From the NCBI GenBank assembly GCA_031551485.1, contig JAVBNO010000015.1:1-18791 (forward strand): a stretch of DNA of 18,791 nt, given 5' to 3'. The DNA comes from JAVBNO01 sp031551485 (GTDB taxonomy: Bacteria; Bacillota; Clostridia; Oscillospirales; Ruminococcaceae). The position numbers and the translations under genes were made by a program. Each line of letters begins with the position of its first letter. Position 1 is the first letter of the stretch. Under the pieces are notes generated by a model that was given only the letters and a program-made list of their open reading frames with translations, was not told the DNA's origin and ran no database searches. Below, piece by piece: positions 7,560 through 14,605 of this stretch.

Positions 7560-8364
7560 GGATATTACCATCGGGCAATATTTCCCCGGCCAGTCCCCCT
7601 TGCACAAAATGGACCCGCGGGTCAAAATTGTGCTGGTGTTTGTGTACATTATTATGCTGTTTTCCACCAACGAGTTTTGGGGGCTTGGCTTTTGCGTTTT
7701 GTTTGCGGCGGTCTGTTATCTCATCAGCCGAATTCCTTTTCTGATGATTCTGAAAAGCCTGCGGCCCATTGTGCCCATTGTGGTGTTTACGGCGGTGCTG
7801 AACATGTTCTTCATTGAAGGGGAGCCGATTTGGCAATGGTGGATTATCACCATCACCGGCGAAGGCATTCGGACAGCCATTTTTATGTCGGTGCGGATTA
7901 TTTGCCTGATTGCGGGGACATCGCTACTGACCTACACCACATCGCCGATCGCCTTGACCGACGGCATCGAGCGGCTTTTATCCCCCTTGAAGCGGGTGGG
8001 GCTGCCGGTGCACGAGCTGGCGATGATGATGACCATTGCGCTGCGGTTTATTCCCACATTGATTGAAGAAACGGAAAAAATTATGTCGGCGCAGAAAGCC
8101 AGAGGCGCGGACATGGAGTCGGGCGGACTGGTGCAACGGGCCAAAGCCCTGATTCCGGTGCTGATACCGCTGTTTGTGTCGGCTTTTCGACGGGCGGAAG
8201 AACTGGCGCTGGCCATGGAATGCCGGTGCTACCACGGCGGCGAGGGCCGTACCCGTATGAAACAGCTGCATATTGGCGGCGTGGACGTGGCGGCCTGCTT
8301 GACTATGTGCGTGGCGTTTGCCGGCATTATTGCGCTGAATATTATCTTTAGGCCGGTGGTTTGA
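7552..8364 (+). CDS. ecfT: ECF transporter transmembrane protein EcfT
   Basis: EcfT is the membrane scaffold that links the EcfA1/A2 ATPases to exchangeable S components. The 270 residues begin with a typical ITIGQYFPGQSPLHKMDPRVKI stretch, then several hydrophobic segments (about 27-58, 70-88, 106-128, 243-265). Two coupling helices follow, with KARGAD (182-187) and AMECRCYHGGEGRTRM (221-236). The second carries CRC where many family members have an ARG/ARC form. The start is GTG 7552, overlapping the last 8 bp of ecfA2 and preceded by G-rich sequence; upstream in-frame residues belong to the ecfA2 reading region. It is followed by truA after 56 bp, a common Bacillota order. Confidence 0.93.
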   Translation: MLKDITIGQYFPGQSPLHKMDPRVKIVLVFVYIIMLFSTNEFWGLGFCVLFAAVCYLISRIPFLMILKSLRPIVPIVVFTAVLNMFFIEGEPIWQWWIITITGEGIRTAIFMSVRIICLIAGTSLLTYTTSPIALTDGIERLLSPLKRVGLPVHELAMMMTIALRFIPTLIEETEKIMSAQKARGADMESGGLVQRAKALIPVLIPLFVSAFRRAEELALAMECRCYHGGEGRTRMKQLHIGGVDVAACLTMCVAFAGIIALNIIFRPVV

Positions 8365-8420
8365 CGATTGATTCAAGGCCGGATCGTTTTAAGATGTAAA
8401 GACCAAATGGAGATTAGCGC

Positions 8421-9155
8421 ATGCGAAATTTGCTGCTGACAATTCGATATAAGGGGACGGCCTACGGCGGGTTCCAGGTGCAGCAAAACGCCCCCACCGT
8501 CTGTGGCAGTTTCCAGGACGGCGTGGAGGCGGTGTTTGGGGCGCGGTATGACGTGAAAGGCTGCTCCCGCACCGACGCGGGGGTGCACGCCAATCGCTAT
8601 GCCCTTTCAATGAAGGTAGAAAGCGGGATACCCTGCGCCAACATTGTCAAGGCGCTGAACGTGAATTTGCCCCGAGATATTGCCGTTTTGGACTGCCGGG
8701 AAGTGGCAGAAAGCTTTCACGCCCGGTACGACGCCAAGGGCAAACGATATATTTACAAGATGCGCAACAGCGCCGTCAAGGACCCTTTTTGGGCGGGGCT
8801 TTGCTGGCAGATCCCCCAACCGCTGGAGGCGACGGACATGGACAAGGCGGCCCGGATGTTTTTGGGCGAGCACGATTTTTCCGCTTTTTGCGCCGCCGGA
8901 GGCAGCGTGGAGGACAAAGTGCGCCGGATGGACGAAGCGTGGGTGGAGCGGCAAGGCGACATGATTACATTTGCCATTCGGGGAAATGGCTTTTTGTACC
9001 ACATGGTGCGGATCATGGCCGGAACGCTTGTGGACGTGGGGCTGGGGCGGACAGCGCCAGACGACATTCCAAATATCATGGCAGGTAAAGACCGGAAGGG
9101 GGCGGGGATTACCGCGCCGCCGGAGGGCCTATACTTAGACGAAGTATATTATTAA
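8421..9155 (+). CDS. truA: tRNA pseudouridine(38-40) synthase TruA
   Basis: TruA isomerises uridines 38-40 in the tRNA anticodon arm to pseudouridine. The 244-residue product has the catalytic aspartate D52 in GCSRTDAGVHA. Other family motifs are SFHARYDAKGKRYIYK and, near the C-terminus, RGNGFLYHMVRIMAGTLVDVG. Its length is normal for bacterial TruA. The ATG at 8421 has GGAG eight bases upstream. It follows ecfT closely, as in many Bacillota. Nothing looks altered. Confidence 0.97.
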   Translation: MRNLLLTIRYKGTAYGGFQVQQNAPTVCGSFQDGVEAVFGARYDVKGCSRTDAGVHANRYALSMKVESGIPCANIVKALNVNLPRDIAVLDCREVAESFHARYDAKGKRYIYKMRNSAVKDPFWAGLCWQIPQPLEATDMDKAARMFLGEHDFSAFCAAGGSVEDKVRRMDEAWVERQGDMITFAIRGNGFLYHMVRIMAGTLVDVGLGRTAPDDIPNIMAGKDRKGAGITAPPEGLYLDEVYY

Positions 9156-9209
9156 AGGGCATATTACAATTGGGTGGCGACACAGGCTGCCCGGGATATT
9201 GGAGCCGAT

Positions 9210-10388
9210 ATGGGTGAACTGACGAGATTTGAACAGGTGCGCCAGGAACAGCGCAAATGGCAGCGCCGGCGGCGGCAAAGGCTTTTTGTGCTGTGCCTGC
9301 TGGTGATTGTGGCGGTGCTGATTGTAAGCGGCACGTTTGCCGGTGTGGAACCGGTGGGTTTTGTGACCGACATTGTGGCGGCCAACCGAAGCGGAGACGG
9401 CTTTCCCACCCAATGGTCGGGGGGCGTCATTCAGGAGATGTACCGGATGGGCGGCAGCCTTGGAGTGGTGGGAACAAACCATCTGACGCTTTACAACCCC
9501 AACGGACGGGCGGTGCTGAGCGCGCAACACGGCTTTGGCAATCCGCTGGCTCGCAGCAATGGACGGTACCTGCTGACCTTTGACAGGGGCGGATTTGGCA
9601 TGCGGCTGGACACATTGTCGGGCAACGAGGCCACATATAAAATGGACGATCAGATTTTGACGGCGGATTTGGCCCAAAACGGCTTGTGCTGCGTGGCCAC
9701 CACCACCCCCGATTTCTTGGGACAGGTAACGGTGTTTGACAGGCAGATGGAAAAAAGCCTGTTTACCTGGAAGACCAGCGAAATGTACATCAACGCCCTG
9801 GCCATTGCCAATGACGGCGAACATATTGCGGTGGCGGGACTGAACGGCGAGGGCGGCCAATTGATTTCTTACATCTATCTTTATCAAGTGGCGGGGCAGG
9901 GGGAGACGCCGGATGGCAAGGTGAGTTTGCCGGGCGAAATGGTCATTTCCTGTGTCTTTAACGCCAAGCGGGAGCTACAGGTCATCACCGACAAGCAGGC
10001 GCTTTTATTGTCGCCGGCAGGCGACGTAGTGCGTGCCGTCGATTTTGAGGGTGTGCCGCCGACCCGTTTTGTCAATGACGACTCGGGGCGGGTGGCGGTT
10101 TTGCAGGGCGACTACCGGGACCGGGGCGGATATGTTCTGACGATGATGACCAATGGGCTGAAAACGGTAGAGCGCACCCAGATTCCCAGCCTGGTGGAAG
10201 GGATGAAAATTGAAGGTAAAAAGCTGTACCTGCTTTATGACGGCGGGCTGGGCGTTTACAATGACAAGCTGGAACCCAGCGGCGTTTTAGAGCATTACGA
10301 GGGATACTTGTTTCAGCCCTCGGGCCGGTATGTGTACGGACTGGAGGAAGGCGCCATTGTGCGCCGCAGCCTGAGCGGGATGGTGTAG
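9210..10388 (+). CDS. DUF5711-type protein, membrane-anchored, predicted beta-propeller-like
   Basis: The 392-residue product has a basic N-terminal segment (about 9-24, rich in R/Q), one transmembrane helix (about 25-43), and a large outside domain. That domain shows repeated short strand patterns such as MYINALAIANDGEHIAVAG, ELQVITDKQALLLSPAGD and GRVAVLQGDYRDRGG, as in propeller-like folds. The overall plan resembles the DUF5711 family of Ruminococcaceae-type Clostridia, whose function is unknown. I chose ATG 9210 (GGAG five bases upstream) over a GTG at 9174 that lacks a good ribosome site. It sits 4 bp before the CvpA-type gene, so the two are probably translated together and may act at the same envelope site. 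Confidence 0.75.
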   Translation: MGELTRFEQVRQEQRKWQRRRRQRLFVLCLLVIVAVLIVSGTFAGVEPVGFVTDIVAANRSGDGFPTQWSGGVIQEMYRMGGSLGVVGTNHLTLYNPNGRAVLSAQHGFGNPLARSNGRYLLTFDRGGFGMRLDTLSGNEATYKMDDQILTADLAQNGLCCVATTTPDFLGQVTVFDRQMEKSLFTWKTSEMYINALAIANDGEHIAVAGLNGEGGQLISYIYLYQVAGQGETPDGKVSLPGEMVISCVFNAKRELQVITDKQALLLSPAGDVVRAVDFEGVPPTRFVNDDSGRVAVLQGDYRDRGGYVLTMMTNGLKTVERTQIPSLVEGMKIEGKKLYLLYDGGLGVYNDKLEPSGVLEHYEGYLFQPSGRYVYGLEEGAIVRRSLSGMV

Positions 10389-10392
10389 CAGC

Positions 10393-11151
10393 ATGGAATA
10401 TATGCATTTTATTTACGACGGTGTCGCCGTTTTGTTCATTTTAGTCATGATCAAAATCTTTTTTGATAAAGGCATTTTGTCCTGCCTGGTGCAGCTGCTT
10501 TCCAGCCTTGTGGCTTTCGTCGTCGCCTGGTTTTTCAGCGGGCCGTTGTCCCAGTGGGTGTATCACGAGATTGTAGAGCGGCGTATTGTAGACTATATTG
10601 ACGTCAAGGTGCTGGCGCCTGCCGGGCTGGACAGTGTGACGGTGGGCGCGGGAAACTTTTGGGACGCCCTGGGCATTCAGCTGCCATTTGCCGATCTTTT
10701 TGAAAAACTGCTGGAAAAATTGCCTTTTGTCATCCAAATTTTCATGCGGGGCCAACAGCCGGACAACGCGGCTACCCAAATTGCCGAACACGCCGCCACT
10801 GCCCAGGTTACGCTGGCCCAGGCCATTACCGACGTGGCCATCACCCCCACGGCATTGACCCTTTTTGCTTCGTTGGCATTCCTGCTGCTTTTTGGCATTA
10901 CGATTTTTTTCTGCCATCGGTTTGGTTACGCTTTGCGGGAAGTGAACGATGTGCCGGTGGTGGGCGGCTTGAACCGGATGCTGGGCGGCATTTTCGGCGG
11001 TGTGGAAGCAGTGCTGATTCTCTTTCTGATCGGGCTGGTCATTCAGCTGGCGCTGCCAATGGCGGGGGAAAATTTGTATTTTTCCCGGGAGATTATTGAC
11101 CAAACGATATTGCTGCGGCGAATTATTTATTTTGTACCCTGGCCGCTGTAG
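10393..11151 (+). CDS. CvpA family membrane protein
   Basis: This 252-residue integral membrane protein has hydrophobic segments near 8-24, 28-50, 153-174 and 199-222. The family hallmark VPVVGGLNRMLGGIFGGVEA precedes the last one. CvpA was named for colicin V production in E. coli, and its molecular role in Bacillota is not settled. Between the second and third segments lies an amphipathic region (about 60-145) with Ala-rich helices. It follows the DUF5711-type gene by 4 bp with only a weak ribosome site, consistent with coupled translation. Confidence 0.85.
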   Translation: MEYMHFIYDGVAVLFILVMIKIFFDKGILSCLVQLLSSLVAFVVAWFFSGPLSQWVYHEIVERRIVDYIDVKVLAPAGLDSVTVGAGNFWDALGIQLPFADLFEKLLEKLPFVIQIFMRGQQPDNAATQIAEHAATAQVTLAQAITDVAITPTALTLFASLAFLLLFGITIFFCHRFGYALREVNDVPVVGGLNRMLGGIFGGVEAVLILFLIGLVIQLALPMAGENLYFSREIIDQTILLRRIIYFVPWPL

Positions 11152-11211
11152 CATGGGATAAGGGCAGATGAATCAGTACAACAGATTCGGGTGAGCACAG
11201 GAGGAACGCAA

Positions 11212-11802
11212 TTGATCAAGTGGAACATACCCAATGGTTTAACGGTTTTGCGCTTCATTTTAATCCCTGTTTTTCTGGTGGTCTATCTGACCGCCAACGC
11301 GCCCGCGGAATTTTATATTGCGGCGGGGATTTTACTTTTTTCCGGCGTCACCGACATACTGGACGGGATGATTGCGCGGCGATATCATATGGAGACGGAA
11401 TGGGGCCGGGCCTTTGACCCTATTGCAGACAAGGCGACCCAGATTGCGGTGGCTTACGCCCTGTGGCGGGTACATCCGGGGCTGTGGTTTGCGCCTTGCT
11501 TTTTCATTGTGAAAGAGGGGATCATGCTCCTTTGCGGCATCCGCCTGTATCGGCGGTTCCACCAGGTGTGGGGGGCACAGTGGTTCGGCAAGCTGGCCAC
11601 GGTGGTGTTTTACCTTGTGACGCTGTTTGTGGTGGCTATGGGAACCCAGATGCATCCATTGGCGGTGGAATGGATGATGGTGGCGGTTGTAGGCGTCATG
11701 CTGTTTGCCGCGCTGCAATATGTGGCCACCTATCTACGGATTGTCAGCGACCGGCAAACGGCGGAAAAGCAAAACGGCAAAGAACAAATGGAAGAAAAAT
11801 AG
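11212..11802 (+). CDS. CDP-alcohol phosphatidyltransferase (PgsA-like)
   Basis: The enzyme transfers a phosphatidyl group from CDP-diacylglycerol to an alcohol acceptor. Glycerol-3-phosphate (PgsA) is the likely one, but the acceptor cannot be proven. The 196-residue membrane protein carries the complete metal-binding signature: D48, D51, G52, A55, R56, G65, D69 and D73 in DILDGMIARR...GRAFDPIAD, with the usual spacing. Five or so hydrophobic helices are visible. I chose TTG 11212 because GGAGG lies seven bases upstream. A GTG at 11191 would add seven residues that include that ribosome site. The polar C-terminus ends at a TAG lying inside the CIRCE operator of the next gene. Confidence 0.88.
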   Translation: MIKWNIPNGLTVLRFILIPVFLVVYLTANAPAEFYIAAGILLFSGVTDILDGMIARRYHMETEWGRAFDPIADKATQIAVAYALWRVHPGLWFAPCFFIVKEGIMLLCGIRLYRRFHQVWGAQWFGKLATVVFYLVTLFVVAMGTQMHPLAVEWMMVAVVGVMLFAALQYVATYLRIVSDRQTAEKQNGKEQMEEK

Positions 11803-11825
11803 CACTCGATAGCATAGAGTGCTAA
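11799..11825 (+). promoter_or_regulatory. CIRCE operator (HrcA-binding inverted repeat)
   Basis: The arms ATAGCACTC (11799-11807) and GAGTGCTAA (11817-11825) flank exactly nine bases. They match the CIRCE consensus TTAGCACTC-N9-GAGTGCTAA at 17 of 18 arm positions. The stop codon TAG of the phosphatidyltransferase gene (11800-11802) is part of the left arm. CIRCE is bound by the heat-shock repressor HrcA, so the downstream clpE-like gene is inferred to belong to the HrcA regulon. It lies 252 bp before that gene's start, so a long leader or an additional promoter is implied. Confidence 0.9.
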
Positions 11826-11958
11826 AAATAACGAACTAGACACAGTTTGTTCATCGGTAATTCATCATTAGGGCGTAGTATTGTAATGAAATATTTTTCG
11901 TTTTGCCGATATACATAATAGAAAATGGTTGGTGAAGAGATGTTTCGGCGGCTGCGGT

Positions 11959-11994
11959 ATTCAAAATTTGTCAAATGGATTTTATGTTCATAAT
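11959..11994 (+). promoter_or_regulatory. CtsR-like direct heptad box overlapping a weak promoter
   Basis: ATTCAAA (11959-11965), a 3-nt gap and TGTCAAA (11969-11975) approximate the CtsR consensus RGTCAAA-NAN-RGTCAAA. Each heptad has one mismatch, and the middle base of the gap is T rather than A. TTGTCA (11968-11973) with CATAAT (11989-11994) could be a -35/-10 pair, though the 15-bp spacing is short. CtsR classically controls clpC/clpE, so the position is suggestive. The rest of 11826-12077 is AT-rich and I see no gene in it. Confidence 0.4.
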
Positions 11995-12077
11995 CCGAGG
12001 GCCGCGCCGAAAAATAGTAGAGAATCAATGATACGGATTATTTTTTTGTGGATTTACGGAAAGTGAGGTGAGGGTTA

Positions 12078-14354
12078 ATGACCTGTTCGCGTTGTAAAAA
12101 GAGAGTGGCAGTTGTTTTTTTGAACCGCATGGAGAACGGCGAGATGATGAACGAGGGCCTTTGCATTAAATGCGCTAAGGAACTGGGCATTAAACCCATT
12201 GATGATATTGTCAAACGGATGGGTATCTCCGACGATGACATTGACATGGTGAACGACCAACTGATGGAAGTGATGGAGTCCGACGGCGAAGACGCGTTCC
12301 AGCCGGGAGGCGCTATGCCTTTTCCATTTTTGCAAAACCTGTTTGACAATCAGTCAGGCGGGGAAGTGACAGAGCAGCCCGAGCGGCGGGAAAAATCCAA
12401 GCGGGTGGCCGAAGATACCCGGGAAAAAGAGAAGAAATTCAAGTTTCTTGACACCTATTGTGAAGATTTGACCGACAAAGCAGCCCGGGGCCGCATTGAC
12501 CGCATTATCGGGCGGGAAAAGGAAATTTACCGCGTCATTCAAATTTTGAACCGGCGGACTAAAAACAACCCTTGCCTGATTGGCGAACCTGGTGTCGGCA
12601 AAACCGCCATCGCCGAAGGCATTGCCCAAAAGCTGGCCCATGGCGATGTGCCCGCCAAGCTGATCGACAAGCGGCTTTACATGCTGGACCTGACCGGCCT
12701 TGTGGCAGGCACCCAGTTCCGGGGCCAGTTTGAAAGCCGGGTCAAGGGGCTTGTGGAGGATATTAAGAAGGCGGGCAATGTCATATTATTCATTGACGAA
12801 GTCCACTCCCTTGTGGGGGCGGGCGACGCCGAGGGTTCAATGAACGCCGCCAACATCCTCAAACCGGCTTTGTCCCGGGGCGAAATTCAAGTCATTGGCG
12901 CCACAACCTTTACCGAGTATCGCAAGCAGATTGAAAAAGACGCGGCGCTGGAGCGACGGTTTCAGCCGGTCAAAGTGAACGAGCCCACGGTGGAAGAAAC
13001 CATCGAGGTCATCAAGGGCATTAAAAAGTATTACGAGTCTTTCCACCGGGTCACCGTAAGCGACGAGTTGGCCGCGCGGTGCGTCACCCTTTCGGAGCGG
13101 TATATTATCGACCGGTTTTTGCCGGATAAAGCCATCGACCTTTTAGATGAAGCCTGTTCTTGCGCGTCACTGCGCAACCATGAGCTGGCCCAGTTCGACC
13201 GCTTTACCAAGCGGTGGGACGCAATGGTGGAGGAAGAAGCCGCCATTGAGCAAAACCCCAATACGGCCGAGGTTGACTACGAGAAGCTGGCCAACCTGAA
13301 AGGGGAAATTGCCAAGCTTGACAAATCCATCAAAGAGATTTCCGGCAAAGCGCTGGGAATGGCCGTGACAGAAGAGGATTTGGCCAAGGTGGTGGAATTG
13401 TGGACCGGCATTCCCGCCAGCAAAATTCAAGAGACGGAACTGAAACGGGTTTCCGGGCTGGAAGCCGCCCTGAAAGCCAAGATCATTGGCCAGGATGAGG
13501 CGGTGGAGCTGGTGGCCGCGGCCGTACGCCGCAGCCGCGTTCAAATTTCGGGACGGCGGCGGCCGGCATCCTTTATCTTTGTGGGGCCCACCGGCGTGGG
13601 CAAAACAGAACTAGTGAAAGTGCTGGCGTCGGAGATGTTCTCGGATACCGACCCCCTCATCCGTTTGGATATGTCGGAATTTATGGAGAAGCACTCTGTG
13701 TCCCGCATCATCGGGTCGCCCCCAGGATATGTGGGGTACGACGAGGCGGGGCAGCTGACCGAAAAAGTACGGCGGCGACCTTACTCGGTGGTGCTGTTCG
13801 ATGAAATTGAAAAAGCGCACCCGGATGTCATGAACATCCTGCTGCAAATTTTGGACGAAGGTAAGATTACCGACGCTCAGGGACGGAATGTGAACTTTGA
13901 GAATACCATTATCGTCATGACGTCCAACGCAGGCAGCGAGATTAAAGAAGGAGCGCTGGGCTTTAATAAGCAGCCCTATGAGGTGGCCAAAGACAAAGCC
14001 AACAAGTCCCTTTCCCAATTTTTGCGGCCGGAGTTTATTGCCCGTGTCGACGAAGTGGTGGTTTTCCGCCCGCTGGATGAAGGAGACTTTAAGCGCATTG
14101 CGATGTTGATGCTGGATGAGCTGAAAACGCCGCTTGATGAGCGGGGCATTAAGTTCGACTATGCCGAAGAAGCCGTGGCTCTGATTGCCAAGCAGGCATT
14201 TGGCCACAAGAGCGGCGCCCGGGATTTGCGGCGGATTATTCGCAAAGAGGCGGAAGATAAGATTTGTCTTGCGCTGGTGGATCATCCCGAAGCGGCGCCG
14301 GCTCTTGTCAAGCTGGTGGCGGAAGACGAGACCCTTAAACTGCTGACGGCGTAA
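12078..14354 (+). CDS. clpE: ATP-dependent Clp protease ATP-binding subunit, ClpE-type
   Basis: This HSP100 unfoldase would feed proteins to ClpP. The 758 residues begin with a Cys4 zinc-finger-like motif (C3, C6, C29, C32) instead of the double Clp-N repeat of ClpC, which is the ClpE plan. AAA+ module 1 has Walker A GEPGVGKT (169-176) and Walker B FIDEVH (238-243). The middle coiled region is about 375-425. Module 2 has Walker A GPTGVGKT (503-510), Walker B LFDEIE (573-578) and sensor 2 GARDLRR (713-719). The ClpP-docking tripeptide LGF is at 627-629, so partnership with ClpP is expected. Start ATG 12078 follows a strong GAGGTGA. CIRCE and a CtsR-like box lie upstream; ctsR, mcsA and mcsB are absent from the window. 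Confidence 0.92.
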   Translation: MTCSRCKKRVAVVFLNRMENGEMMNEGLCIKCAKELGIKPIDDIVKRMGISDDDIDMVNDQLMEVMESDGEDAFQPGGAMPFPFLQNLFDNQSGGEVTEQPERREKSKRVAEDTREKEKKFKFLDTYCEDLTDKAARGRIDRIIGREKEIYRVIQILNRRTKNNPCLIGEPGVGKTAIAEGIAQKLAHGDVPAKLIDKRLYMLDLTGLVAGTQFRGQFESRVKGLVEDIKKAGNVILFIDEVHSLVGAGDAEGSMNAANILKPALSRGEIQVIGATTFTEYRKQIEKDAALERRFQPVKVNEPTVEETIEVIKGIKKYYESFHRVTVSDELAARCVTLSERYIIDRFLPDKAIDLLDEACSCASLRNHELAQFDRFTKRWDAMVEEEAAIEQNPNTAEVDYEKLANLKGEIAKLDKSIKEISGKALGMAVTEEDLAKVVELWTGIPASKIQETELKRVSGLEAALKAKIIGQDEAVELVAAAVRRSRVQISGRRRPASFIFVGPTGVGKTELVKVLASEMFSDTDPLIRLDMSEFMEKHSVSRIIGSPPGYVGYDEAGQLTEKVRRRPYSVVLFDEIEKAHPDVMNILLQILDEGKITDAQGRNVNFENTIIVMTSNAGSEIKEGALGFNKQPYEVAKDKANKSLSQFLRPEFIARVDEVVVFRPLDEGDFKRIAMLMLDELKTPLDERGIKFDYAEEAVALIAKQAFGHKSGARDLRRIIRKEAEDKICLALVDHPEAAPALVKLVAEDETLKLLTA

Positions 14355-14417
14355 GGGATAAGAAAAATAAACTAGTTTTTTTGTCGTTTTCTTTTCATTG
14401 ATTATGCAAAAAGCAGA

Positions 14418-14446
14418 TTGCGCAAGCATATAAATCATGGTAAACT
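14418..14446 (+). promoter_or_regulatory. Candidate promoter of the adaptor/permease cassette
   Basis: TTGCGC (14418-14423), a 17-bp spacer ending in TGG, and TAAACT (14441-14446) form a -35/extended -10 pair of moderate quality. It lies in an AT-rich gap after clpE, and transcription from it would include the hairpin leader downstream. No strong terminator is visible between clpE and this point, so readthrough from clpE is possible. Confidence 0.4.
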
Positions 14447-14483
14447 GTTTGGAAGACCCATAAAATGGATTCAGAACTTCTCG

Positions 14484-14536
14484 GACAAGACAAGGTCGCC
14501 GCAGGTGGAAAAACCAAGGGCGATCTTTGTCTTGCG
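14484..14536 (+). ncRNA. Structured 5' leader, long hairpin (unidentified cis-RNA candidate)
   Basis: CAAGACAA (14486-14493) pairs perfectly with TTGTCTTG (14527-14534). After a small internal loop, GTCGCC (14495-14500) pairs with GGCGAT (14519-14524) with one G-T pair. The 18-nt apical part can form a small GGT/ACC stem. Further down, 14555-14583 can form either GGAGA/TCTCC or GGGCT/AGCCC, which exclude each other. I do not recognise a known riboswitch class. The element lies between the candidate promoter and the GTG start at 14606. Confidence 0.45.
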
Positions 14537-14605
14537 TCAAAAGGAAAATAGGCGGAGATAGGGCTCTCCTTGTTGGGCAGCCCGATTACATAAGGCGGTG
14601 ACACT

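Noticed and set aside
11822..12028. Reverse-strand open frame of 68 codons in the clpE leader
   Set aside because: It is AT-rich leader sequence overlapping the CIRCE right arm, with no ribosome site and no family resemblance.
14369..14385. Terminator after clpE at the AAACTAGTTT palindrome and T-run
   Set aside because: The stem is short and AT-rich with essentially no loop, so it is too weak to call a terminator.
13611..14540. Reverse-strand open frame (309 codons) opposite the clpE 3' half
   Set aside because: It is an antisense shadow of conserved AAA+ coding sequence, with no ribosome site or domain.
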